This document shows positions 1 to 7,929 of a stretch of DNA of 36,290 nt, in pieces (position 1 is the stretch's first letter; each line of letters starts with the position of its first letter). The translations under genes were made by a program, and so were the position numbers. The DNA lies in the NCBI GenBank assembly GCA_020425885.1, contig JAGQRA010000514.1:1-36290 (forward strand), read 5' to 3'. Below the pieces are notes generated by a model. The model had not been told where the DNA came from and searched no databases. It was given only the letters and a program-made list of their open reading frames with translations. Origin of the DNA: Planctomycetota bacterium (GTDB lineage: Bacteria; Planctomycetota; UBA1135; UBA2386).

Positions 1-10
1 GCCCGGGGAT

Positions 11-32
11 GTTGCTTTTGGTCCCGGCACCG
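11..32. repeat. Short dispersed repeat, copy 1
   Basis: A 22-bp sequence just beyond the stop codon of the Kelch-like gene matches 2347-2368 at 20 of 22 positions, in the same orientation. A GGGAT lies just before both copies. Each copy sits at the 3' end of a minus-strand gene. This looks like a small dispersed (REP-like) repeat; no transposase is linked to it here. Confidence 0.45.
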
Positions 33-34
33 TA

Positions 35-2272
35 CTAACCGTCGATCCTCACTCGCAGCCCTGGTGATAACGCGGCGAGGCTCGCGAACGCGCCGAGCGG
101 ATCGATCGATGCGCTTTGCAGGAACAGGTCGAGCCCGCGCAGGATCGGAGCGTTCGGTATCGGCAACGGGAAGGCTGCCAGGCCATGGCTGTCGGCGACC
201 GTCGTGACGATTCGGATCGGCACCACGAGTGCGTCGCAGCCGCCCGGCAGCGGCGCGTTGGCGGATTGGGCGCCGAATGCGAGCAGCGCGAGGCTGCCGG
301 CGACGAGCGACGAACTCTCGACGCGGAACGCGAGGTTGCCGAGAATCGGCAGGCCGCGAGCGCGCAGCGAGGGCACCCCGGCCGAGCCGCTGCAGCCGGA
401 GCCGTAGGTCGTCACGGCGGCGGTCGATCGGAGCCCGAGCAGCCAGGTGCCGCCGCCGAGGCCGAACGAGCCGTAGCCATAGGTCAGCGTGCGCCGGGTC
501 GTCGGATCGTGTGCCGCACGCATGAGGTTGTGTGCCAGCGGCACCGGTCCACTGACGGTGCGCTGCGTCCAACGCGAGCCGTCCCAGTCCCAGGCATCGC
601 TGTGGGGAATCGGAAACGCCTGGATGATGATGTACGAGCCGCCGAGCGCGACGATCGTCTGCGTGTCGGCATCGAACACCAGGCCGTGACCGGCGCGCGC
701 CGCCGGCAGCGTGGCCGGTGTGCGCTGCGTCCAGTCGATGCCGTTCCATTCCCAGTGATCACCGAACGTCGGTCCGAACAGGATGTCGCCGCCCCCGAAC
801 ATCACCGTGACGTTGCGGACCGGGTCGAAGGCCATTCCGGCGTTGGGCCGACCGGGCGGCACCGTCGCCGGGGTGCGCCGCAGCCAGTTGCTGCCGTTCC
901 ATTCCCATGTGTCTGCGAGCATCGTTGCGCCGAACCGGCCTCCGAACAGGACCACGCGGCCGCGCACCGAGTCGCTCGCGAGCGCGGCGGCGTCGCGGGG
1001 TGGCGGCGAATTGGCGGGGAACTGACGCTGCCAGTCGTTGCCGTTCCAGAGCCAGGTCTCGTTGACGATGCTCGGTGTCGCGCCGCCGAACATGAGCATG
1101 CTGGCGGTGGTCCAGTCGAACGCCAGCGCAGGGTCCGAACGGCCGGCGGGTGTCGTCGTCGGTGTGCCGCGATGCCACCATCCGCCGCGGTGCAACCAGG
1201 TCTCGACCGGCGCAGTGCCGCCGAGGTTGGTCTGACCGAACATGACCGTCTCACCGCGCACCGGGTCGAATGCGAGCGCATGGTTGTCGACCACGCCCGG
1301 GCTCTCTGCCGTCGCCGCGATCTGCCAGCCGCTGCCGTCGCGGATCCACGTGTCACCGCCGCCGGTGACGAGCACGTGAGGCTGCATGACCGTCTGGCCG
1401 CGAGTGCGGTCGTATGCCATCGAGTGGGTGGTGGCGATCGGCGGTGCGGGTTGCGCGGCGCCGACCCTGGTCCAGGTCGCACCGTCCCACTCCCAGGTGT
1501 CGTCGAACGAGGTCGGCAGATCGATGCCGCCGAACATTACGGTGCGCGCGCGCGCCGCGTCGTAGATCATCGCGTGGTTCATTCGCGCCGGCGGTCGCGG
1601 CGTCACCGTACGCTTCGTCCAGTTGACGCCGTTCCATTCCCACGTCTCGTCGATCTTCTGTCCGGCAGCATCGATGCCACCGAACAGCACGATCGCGCCG
1701 CGGGCCTCGTCGAATGCGATCGCATGTCGCAGCCGTGACGTCGGCATGGTGGCAGGGAACAGCTGCGTCCAATCGACGCCGTCGTATTCCCACATGTCGC
1801 TCAACCCGGCGCCACCGCCGGCGTCGCCGCCGACGAGGTAGATGCGTCGGCGCACGCTGTCGTAGGTCATGGCCCCGAACCAGCGCCACGGCGGGGTGGT
1901 CATGGTCGCGATCCGGCTCCAGGTATCGCCGTCGTATTCCCACGTGTCGGCGACGTTGCCGCCGAGGCCCGTGCCGGCGAACAGCACGGCCTTGCCGCGG
2001 CCGTGGTCGAAGGCCAGCCCGGGGTTGCTGCGTTGGCCCATGGGATTGGCCGCGATCCGTAGATTCCAGGCGGCGCCGTCCCACACCCAGGTCTGGGTGC
2101 CGCGGATCATGACCGTGCGGCTGCGCCAGGAGTCGAACGTGAGCGAAGAGTCGACCGCGATGCCGAACGTCGTCGCCGCCGGAGTGCGCCATTCGTATTG
2201 CTGCGCTACGGCGGCGCCGGCCGGGGCGAGCAAGAGGACGAGCAAGGAGACGAGGCGGTGGATCCCGTTCAT
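35..2272 (-). CDS. Secreted Kelch-like repeat protein with Planctomycete C-terminal domain
   Basis: The protein has 745 residues from the ATG at 2272, chosen because a clear signal peptide (MNGIHRLVSLLVLLLAPAG, ending near AVAQ) starts there; upstream codons extend the frame but look untranslated. About 11 units of roughly 50 residues follow. Each carries a TW-x-x-(D/N)G-x-x-W motif, then an A-x-D-x-x-R...V-x-FGG motif, which is the pattern of Kelch or galactose-oxidase-type beta-propeller blades. The last 120 or so residues form a different domain starting YGSGCSG, with a second cysteine near GGCDAL; the same domain type ends the proteases and repeat proteins at 5145 and 14074. The protein is presumably exported and may bind carbohydrate or surface material, but no catalytic residues are evident. 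The gene lies downstream of, and on the same strand as, the carboxypeptidase. Confidence 0.85.
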   Translation of the reverse strand: MNGIHRLVSLLVLLLAPAGAAVAQQYEWRTPAATTFGIAVDSSLTFDSWRSRTVMIRGTQTWVWDGAAWNLRIAANPMGQRSNPGLAFDHGRGKAVLFAGTGLGGNVADTWEYDGDTWSRIATMTTPPWRWFGAMTYDSVRRRIYLVGGDAGGGAGLSDMWEYDGVDWTQLFPATMPTSRLRHAIAFDEARGAIVLFGGIDAAGQKIDETWEWNGVNWTKRTVTPRPPARMNHAMIYDAARARTVMFGGIDLPTSFDDTWEWDGATWTRVGAAQPAPPIATTHSMAYDRTRGQTVMQPHVLVTGGGDTWIRDGSGWQIAATAESPGVVDNHALAFDPVRGETVMFGQTNLGGTAPVETWLHRGGWWHRGTPTTTPAGRSDPALAFDWTTASMLMFGGATPSIVNETWLWNGNDWQRQFPANSPPPRDAAALASDSVRGRVVLFGGRFGATMLADTWEWNGSNWLRRTPATVPPGRPNAGMAFDPVRNVTVMFGGGDILFGPTFGDHWEWNGIDWTQRTPATLPAARAGHGLVFDADTQTIVALGGSYIIIQAFPIPHSDAWDWDGSRWTQRTVSGPVPLAHNLMRAAHDPTTRRTLTYGYGSFGLGGGTWLLGLRSTAAVTTYGSGCSGSAGVPSLRARGLPILGNLAFRVESSSLVAGSLALLAFGAQSANAPLPGGCDALVVPIRIVTTVADSHGLAAFPLPIPNAPILRGLDLFLQSASIDPLGAFASLAALSPGLRVRIDG

Positions 2273-2342
2273 GGCTCGAACAGCATAGCGTCGCGCGGCA
2301 GGCGGGAGGCCTTCTCGCACGACACCGATCGACTGTGCGGGA

Positions 2343-3302
2343 TCAGGTTGCTTCTGGTCCTGGCACCGCTAGCACATGATCGAGCGCGCCGCGCAGCGCC
2401 GCGATCTGCGCGCGGTTGCACTCGTCGTCGGTCACGCGCGGGCTGTCGGGGTAGACCTCGGTCGTGGTCGTGAACGGCGCGCCGGTCAGCCCCATGCACA
2501 GTCCGAGTTCGCGCGCCGCGTAGTTGATCACGCCCTTCTGGGTCACGTCCTCCTCGATGATCTGACCGTTGGCATCGGCCGGTGCGATGTGCGTGACCTT
2601 CTCGACCGCTGCGATGATCGCGGCCTGGAAGGCGGGCTGCGGGTTCTCGATATCGCCGACCGTGTAGAACCCATCGGGGATCAGGCCCGCGCCGGGCTCG
2701 ACGCCATCGCGCGCAGCCTTCGCCGGCCTGAACTCGCTCTCGTCGGTGTCGGTCGTTTCGTGCAGGTCGACGTGCATCAGGAACGACACGCCCCTACCGC
2801 GTACGGACTCGTCGCGTTCGAACTGGCCGCGTACGAGCTGCATCAGGGCGCGCGACTCATCGCACGGCGTGTCCGGCACGAAGGAACGGTTGGGATCGAT
2901 TGCCTTGCAGTTCCAACGGTGGATCACCTCGTAGGCCCAGGGACTGACGCACGGCGCGACCAGCAGGTTGATGCGATCGAGGTAGTCCTCGGCGTGTTCG
3001 GCGAGGAACGCGAGCGCGCCTTGCACGCCGCTGGTCTCGTAGCCGTGCACGCCGCCCGTGATCAGCGCCCACGGTCGGTCCGGCGCGGTGGCGCGGCACT
3101 CGACGGCGAACAGCGGATATCGGTCTGGGTCGGGCTCGAGCGCGCCGTACTGCGTGACCTGGAAGCGCGGGCGCAGGGCCTCGATCTTGGCGAGGACCTG
3201 GTCGCGGTAGCTGCGCCTCCTGGACTGCTGCGTGAACCACGTCGCCTTGTCGGCGTCGGTCCAGGGCAGGCCGGGAGTGCCTATCGGGTAGAAGCGTTCC
3301 AT
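2343..3302 (-). CDS. M14-family zinc carboxypeptidase-like protein
   Basis: This 319-residue protein has the hallmarks of the M14 (carboxypeptidase A/succinylglutamate desuccinylase) family: GGVHGYET gives the HxxE zinc ligands His86 and Glu89, DLHET gives the third ligand His181, and TTTEVYP supplies the probable catalytic Glu282. It would hydrolyse a C-terminal amino acid or amide from a small substrate. There is no signal peptide, so it is probably cytoplasmic. The start is the ATG in the sequence MERFYPIG. The closest annotated relatives are usually called M14 metallocarboxypeptidases of unknown specificity. Its last codons overlap the second copy of the short repeat at 2347-2368. It is followed after 70 bp by the Kelch-like gene on the same strand. 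Confidence 0.8.
   Translation of the reverse strand: MERFYPIGTPGLPWTDADKATWFTQQSRRRSYRDQVLAKIEALRPRFQVTQYGALEPDPDRYPLFAVECRATAPDRPWALITGGVHGYETSGVQGALAFLAEHAEDYLDRINLLVAPCVSPWAYEVIHRWNCKAIDPNRSFVPDTPCDESRALMQLVRGQFERDESVRGRGVSFLMHVDLHETTDTDESEFRPAKAARDGVEPGAGLIPDGFYTVGDIENPQPAFQAAIIAAVEKVTHIAPADANGQIIEEDVTQKGVINYAARELGLCMGLTGAPFTTTTEVYPDSPRVTDDECNRAQIAALRGALDHVLAVPGPEAT
2347..2368. repeat. Short dispersed repeat, copy 2
   Basis: This is the second copy of the 22-bp sequence at 11-32 (20/22 identical). Here it lies inside the final codons of the M14 peptidase and encodes VPGPEAT on the minus strand; in copy 1 it lies after the stop codon. Its presence both in a coding tail and outside a gene argues for a mobile or spreading repeat, not for protein homology. 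Confidence 0.4.
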
Positions 3303-3453
3303 GATGCGTCGTCGTCGGCGACGGCATCCTAATCGTGCAGACTCGGAATGCCGCGGCCTTCTGCGACGACGTTACCGCACCTCGCCGCGGGGATAGGACC
3401 ATCGTCCCGCCGACCAGACCCCCGGCAGCGCGGGCTCCGAACAGGAGTATTGC

Positions 3454-5109
3454 ATGCTGTCGGGGGTCCCCGATTCCGCCAGCGGTCCGTACCCAGGTCG
3501 CGGCCGCGGCGTCGCGCACGATGTCGCGTGGCTGGTGCTGCCGCTCGCGCTCGTGTACTGGCCGGCGTGGCTCGGCGCCTATGTCGGCGACGACCACCGC
3601 CTGATCGAGAACAACGTCGCCGTTCACGAACACGACTTCGCGGCGATGATGACATCGCCGCTGTTCGGCATCGAGGACGGCTACTGGCGGCCGGTGACGG
3701 TGCTCGGATTCTGGCTCGGTCACACGCTGGCCGGTGCGACCGGTGTCCACCTGCTCGCGTTCGCGTTGCACGTCGCCGCGACGTTCGCCGTGCGCGAACT
3801 CGCGGCCCGGTTCCTGTCGGCGAAGGGTGCGCGCTGGACCGCGCTCGCGTTCGCGCTGTACCCGATCCAGGTCGAGAGCGTGGCCTGGTGCGCGGCGCTC
3901 AACGACGTGCTCTGGAGCTTCATGGCGCTGAGGGCAATGCTCGCGGTGACGGCATGGCGCGATCGGGTCGGCGGCGGGGGGCTCGGTTGGGTCGGGGTCT
4001 GGTGCCTGCTCGCGCTGCTCGCGAAGGAAACCGGCGCCGCCGCGTTGGCGCTCGTGCCCGCCGCCGCCGCATGGCTGCCGGGTCGCGAGGGCGGTGCGGC
4101 CCGCGTGCGTTGGCCGGCGCTGCTCGCCGTGCTCGCCGCCGTGCTCACGGTGTGGGCGGTCGCGCGTACGGTCGTGCTCGACGTGCCGATCGCGGGCGCC
4201 CTGCTCGGATTGCGCGAGCACCGAGTCGATGTCGATCCGTCGCGCATCGCCGAGCTGTTGTCGGCGCAGCTGCTGCTGTTGGCCTGGCCGCTGCCGCTGC
4301 TGCCGGTGCGCGTGGTGCCGCCACTCGGGGCAGCGCCCGCCGTCGGCGCGGTTCTCGTCGCAGTGGCGTTGCTCGGCGCTGTCTGGCGCAGTCGCCTGGA
4401 TCCGCGCTGGGCCTTCGCGGCCGCCGTGCTGCTGCTGCCGCTGCTGCCGAGCCTGCTGCATCACGACACCATCGGTCTCTATCCGATCGCGGACCGCTAT
4501 CTCTACCTGCCGGTCGCGGGCGCTGTGCTGCTCGTCATGCACGTGCCGTGGCCGGCGCGCGTTCGTCGCGTCGGCCCGGTGCTCGTCCTGGCGATGGCTG
4601 CATGCTCGTGGCGCGGTGCGTTCCTGCGCCACGACGATCAGGCGCTCGCCGTGCATGCGCTGGCCTACATGCCGCACGATCCCGGCGTACTCGCGATGGC
4701 GGCGGACGCCCAGTTGCCGTCGGTGTTCGATGCCGATCCCTGGGCCCTGATGCGATGCGAACGGCTCTATCACGGCGCGCTCGCGCGGGTCGACGCGCAG
4801 GCCCGGGACGAACAGAGCAAACGCATCGTCGCCAATGCGCACCTCGGCCTGGCCTGGTGTGGGCTGATGCGATGGTCCGAGGCCGATGCGCAGCAACGGC
4901 CGCCCGCGACCGCCGTGGTCGACGCGTTCTGGCGAGCCGTCGAGGTGGACCCGCGCGATCCCGCGGCATGGGTCGGGCTCGGCATCGCCTGCGGCGAGGC
5001 CAGCGATCTCGCCGCCTCACAGGCGGCGTTCGAGAAGGCGCTGGTCCTCGATCCGCGCAATGCCCAGGCGCGGGCCGGGCTGCAGCAGCTGTCGACGGCG
5101 CGGCGGTGA
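3454..5109 (+). CDS. GT-C (TMTC/O-mannosyltransferase-like) membrane protein with TPR tail
   Basis: The 551-residue protein has many hydrophobic segments through about residue 390 and a soluble C-terminal part. The first loop has YVGDDHRL (Asp46, Asp47), the acidic motif expected of GT-C glycosyltransferases that use a lipid-phosphate sugar. A second conserved stretch, VESVAWCAALNDVLW (near residue 140), matches the pattern of TMTC-like protein O-mannosyltransferases and their bacterial relatives. The tail near residues 490-545 contains TPR-like units (AFWRAVEVDPRDPAAW, AFEKALVLDPRNAQA). The likely role is transfer of a sugar to exported proteins or glycans in the inner membrane; donor and acceptor are unknown. 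It is transcribed alone, and converges on the papain-like protease gene. Confidence 0.75.
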   Translation: MLSGVPDSASGPYPGRGRGVAHDVAWLVLPLALVYWPAWLGAYVGDDHRLIENNVAVHEHDFAAMMTSPLFGIEDGYWRPVTVLGFWLGHTLAGATGVHLLAFALHVAATFAVRELAARFLSAKGARWTALAFALYPIQVESVAWCAALNDVLWSFMALRAMLAVTAWRDRVGGGGLGWVGVWCLLALLAKETGAAALALVPAAAAWLPGREGGAARVRWPALLAVLAAVLTVWAVARTVVLDVPIAGALLGLREHRVDVDPSRIAELLSAQLLLLAWPLPLLPVRVVPPLGAAPAVGAVLVAVALLGAVWRSRLDPRWAFAAAVLLLPLLPSLLHHDTIGLYPIADRYLYLPVAGAVLLVMHVPWPARVRRVGPVLVLAMAACSWRGAFLRHDDQALAVHALAYMPHDPGVLAMAADAQLPSVFDADPWALMRCERLYHGALARVDAQARDEQSKRIVANAHLGLAWCGLMRWSEADAQQRPPATAVVDAFWRAVEVDPRDPAAWVGLGIACGEASDLAASQAAFEKALVLDPRNAQARAGLQQLSTARR

Positions 5110-5144
5110 GCCGCCGCCGCCGCGCCGCAGCGGGCGAGCGTTGC

Positions 5145-7208
5145 TCAGAAGCCCCCGAGCAGCACGTTCGCCGCGTTGGTCGCGATCAGGCCGAGCTGGT
5201 TGGCGCCGGGTCGATACTCGTAGAACTGTGAGTAGACGTGGGCGCCGAGCAGGGCCGGATGGGAGAACATCTGCTGCACCCTGGCGCCGCCGAGGCTGTT
5301 GGCGACCGCGATCAGCGACACCATCGGGTCGACGTACTGGTAGCAGCCGGTCATGCCGAAGGCGTTGAGCGATCGCGGCAGGTTGACGCCGTTGCTGCGC
5401 GAATTGGACAGCCCCATGGTGAAGATGGTCAGCGCGTTCGCGGCGCCGCCATGCAGCGAGAACGACAGCAGGTTCGCGAGCTCGGGTAGGCCTTCGACGG
5501 TGTGCCAGGGCTGCGAGTTGGCCGGACCACAGGAGCTGCCGAAGGTCGTGGTCGAACCCGTGAGGAAGCCGCCTTCGCGCACCATGTAGAAGCCCTCCTG
5601 GGTCGACGAGGCGACGTCGGCGTCGCCGGCGACGACGCCCTGCTGCCAGGTCAGCATGTAGCCGCTCAGGCTGACGGTGCCGTAGGTCGGGTGATAGAAC
5701 GACAGCAGGAAACTGCGTGGCGAGGATCGCGGTATGCGGGCGACCACCGGCAACGTGGTCGTCGACGACAGCCTGACGTTGCCGACGAGGCCGGCGTAGA
5801 TCGGCTGCAGCACGACCGGCAGCTGGTTGTCGTCGCGATGGCTGAAACGGACGTCGATGGAATGGCCGGCGGTCTGTAGCCGCCAGCTGCCGAGGTACTG
5901 TTCGGGTACGTTCGTCGTCGACGGCGGCACCGGATCGAGGAAGCGGTCGAACGCCGTGATCGACGATGGCACGCGGGCGTAGCCGCCGAAGCCCGGGTTG
6001 AGGGTCGAGCCCGGGTTGTTGTGGCTGACGCCGGCCAGCTCACCGCCGTACTGGTCGACCACCGAGTAGATGAACTCGGAGCCGAGGGTCGGCGTCTCGC
6101 GCTGCTCGTCCCAGCGCATGTTCTCGTTCGGTTGCGATTTGTACCAGAAGCGCAGCGTGGTGCCGTCGAGCTCGCCGTTGACGCGGCGGACGTTGCCGTT
6201 GGTCTCGTAGAAGATGCCGACGCGGCGGTCCGTGACGCCGCCGGCGCTGCGGTCGAGCCACATCTGCGCGATGCCCGGCAGGTGGAAGATGTCGAGCGTT
6301 CCGCGCCAGCCGTCGAAGCAGATCGTGCGTCGGCCGAGGAGCTTCAGCTCGGGCCACGGCTGGCCGTTGGTGACGGCGCCGGTGATGTAGGCGGCCTTGT
6401 AGCCGTACTGGATGTAGTCGTAGCCGATGTAGGTGTAGCCGCCCGGGTTCGTCGTCCGGCCCCAGCTGTTCTTGACGATGAAGTAGTGGTCGTTGCTATT
6501 GGCGGCCGAGCGGTCGTAGCCGACGATCAACATCGAATGGCCGCCGCCACCGCCGGCGTTGCTGGTGTGCCAGATCGGGCCGCTACGGTCGCCGAGCACC
6601 GAGAAGTCCCAGACCACCTCGTAGCCTTGCCGCAGCACCGCTTCGATCGCGGCAGGGCTGTTCGGCTGGGCGATCGAGTGGTAGCCGAGACCCGAGTAGT
6701 AGGCCGGCGCCAGCAGCGCGGTGCGCGGCAAGTTGGCCGGGTCGAGGTTCCAGTCGTCGGCGTTGCGCTGCGAGTCCCAGTGCGGCGAGCTCGACGGGTA
6801 CGGCAGCGGGTAGTTGTTCGGCTGGTAGTCCATGTAGGTCTGCCGCGGCGCCCGCATGCCGCGCGTCAGCCATTCGAGCATGCCGGCACCGTCGCCGCCG
6901 CCCCAGGCGCCGAGCTGGCTCTCACGGGCATCGGGTCCGCCGGCCTGCAGCTGGGACCAGTCAGGGTGCAGCCAGAACATCTTGGCGAGGTAGTTGACGA
7001 ACTCCTCGGACAGGTCGAGCGTGAGGCCCTGGCGCTTGTAGCGGGCCTCGATGGCGGCGACGGCCGAGAACGTGATGCAGGTCGTTCGGTTGCCCTGGCT
7101 GCGGATGTCGGTCTGGTACTGGGTCAGGTCGACGACGGTCTGGGCGAACAGGGCGGGCGTCGGCAACAGGGCACCGAGCGCCGCGATGGCGAGGAGGTGG
7201 ATCTTCAT
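5145..7208 (-). CDS. Secreted papain-like (C1) cysteine protease with C-terminal Planctomycete domain
   Basis: Starting at the ATG at 7208 gives a 687-residue protein with a good signal peptide (MKIHLLAIAALGALLPTPAL, cleavage near FAQ). The catalytic set of family C1 is complete: Gln38 in RSQGN, Cys44 in TTCITFS, His224 in GGGHSMLIVGYD and Asn247 in VKNSWG. The Trp that normally follows the Cys is replaced by Ile, as in many bacterial papain-like proteins. The protease domain covers about residues 25-275. A middle region of unknown fold follows, and the last 125 residues form the Cys-containing C-terminal domain (FGSSCGP...GCYQY) shared with genes at 35 and 14074. It is probably extracellular or surface-attached. 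The ECF sigma gene lies 84 bp upstream on the same strand, so the two may be co-transcribed. Confidence 0.82.
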   Translation of the reverse strand: MKIHLLAIAALGALLPTPALFAQTVVDLTQYQTDIRSQGNRTTCITFSAVAAIEARYKRQGLTLDLSEEFVNYLAKMFWLHPDWSQLQAGGPDARESQLGAWGGGDGAGMLEWLTRGMRAPRQTYMDYQPNNYPLPYPSSSPHWDSQRNADDWNLDPANLPRTALLAPAYYSGLGYHSIAQPNSPAAIEAVLRQGYEVVWDFSVLGDRSGPIWHTSNAGGGGGHSMLIVGYDRSAANSNDHYFIVKNSWGRTTNPGGYTYIGYDYIQYGYKAAYITGAVTNGQPWPELKLLGRRTICFDGWRGTLDIFHLPGIAQMWLDRSAGGVTDRRVGIFYETNGNVRRVNGELDGTTLRFWYKSQPNENMRWDEQRETPTLGSEFIYSVVDQYGGELAGVSHNNPGSTLNPGFGGYARVPSSITAFDRFLDPVPPSTTNVPEQYLGSWRLQTAGHSIDVRFSHRDDNQLPVVLQPIYAGLVGNVRLSSTTTLPVVARIPRSSPRSFLLSFYHPTYGTVSLSGYMLTWQQGVVAGDADVASSTQEGFYMVREGGFLTGSTTTFGSSCGPANSQPWHTVEGLPELANLLSFSLHGGAANALTIFTMGLSNSRSNGVNLPRSLNAFGMTGCYQYVDPMVSLIAVANSLGGARVQQMFSHPALLGAHVYSQFYEYRPGANQLGLIATNAANVLLGGF

Positions 7209-7292
7209 ATCATCGGCAGGAATGACATGCGGCGCCGGATGTCGCACCTGGACTTGCAGGAATTGCACTGCGCGCCGCTGCGACGCGGACGT

Positions 7293-7871
7293 TCAGCGCT
7301 CGTCGAGGCCGGCGGCGAGCCGGGTCAGCGCGCGTCCGAGCAGGGTGCGCGTCGCCGACTCGGTGCGCCCCAGGCGGGTCGCGATCTCGCGGTGGGGCAG
7401 ACCGACGATGCGCGCCAGCAGGATGACCTCGCGGTAGTCGTCGGGCATGCGGTCGAGGGCGGCCTCGAGACGCTCGATCTCCTCCTGCGCGATGGCGTCG
7501 CGGCTCGGTGTCACCAGCGAGGCATAGACCCGGGTGTCGACGTCGGCTGCCGGTGCTTCACGGCGCAGGTCCCGCCGCTGCCGGCCGTGGAAGCGGGCGC
7601 GCTCGCGGAGCTTGTTGAGCGCGGTCGTCAGCAGCCAGCCCAGCAGCGCGCTTTCGCCGCGAAACTCGAAGCCGTCGCGCGCCTCCAGCACCTCGCGGCA
7701 CACCGACTGGACCACGTCGACCGAGGCCTCGCGCGACCGCAACGGCGCGCTCATGTGCAGCCTGACGTAGGCATGCAGTCGCGGCAGGTAGCGGGCCACG
7801 AGCACGTCGAGCGCGTGGCTGTCTCCGGCCGTCGCGGCGTCGAACAGGGGCCGGATCGGGTCGTCGGACAT
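7293..7871 (-). CDS. ECF-type RNA polymerase sigma factor
   Basis: The 192-residue protein from the ATG at 7871 (MSDDPIRPLF) has sigma region 2 (about residues 20-90, including DVVQSVCREVLEAR and GWLLTTALNKLRERAR) and region 4 (about 130-190, including MPDDYREVILLARIVGLPHREIA and a TLLGRALTRL helix). Length and layout fit an extracytoplasmic-function sigma factor of the planctomycete type, which commonly accompanies Ser/Thr kinases. The kinase-WD40 gene is divergent and starts 58 bp away; no anti-sigma factor is seen, so the kinase may be the signalling partner. The gap has a 16-bp palindrome that could control both genes. The likely target includes the downstream secreted protease. Confidence 0.88.
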   Translation of the reverse strand: MSDDPIRPLFDAATAGDSHALDVLVARYLPRLHAYVRLHMSAPLRSREASVDVVQSVCREVLEARDGFEFRGESALLGWLLTTALNKLRERARFHGRQRRDLRREAPAADVDTRVYASLVTPSRDAIAQEEIERLEAALDRMPDDYREVILLARIVGLPHREIATRLGRTESATRTLLGRALTRLAAGLDER

Positions 7872-7891
7872 CGACAGGATGTTAGCGCGGT

Positions 7892-7907
7892 CCTGCAAGC
7901 TTGCAGG
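7892..7907. promoter_or_regulatory. Perfect 16-bp palindrome between sigma factor and kinase genes
   Basis: The sequence CCTGCAAGCTTGCAGG is identical to its own reverse complement. It lies in the 58-bp gap between the divergent starts at 7871 (minus) and 7930 (plus). Position and symmetry suggest an operator for a dimeric regulator acting on both genes. No known regulator site was recognised. Confidence 0.55.
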
Positions 7908-7929
7908 CGGCCGGTTACCCTCCCGTCCC

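Noticed and set aside
2857..4896. Long minus-strand frame of 679 codons crossing the M14 and GT-C genes
   Set aside because: It is rich in Arg, His and Gln in a low-complexity way, overlaps two genes with clear motifs and has no domain. It is a high-GC shadow frame.
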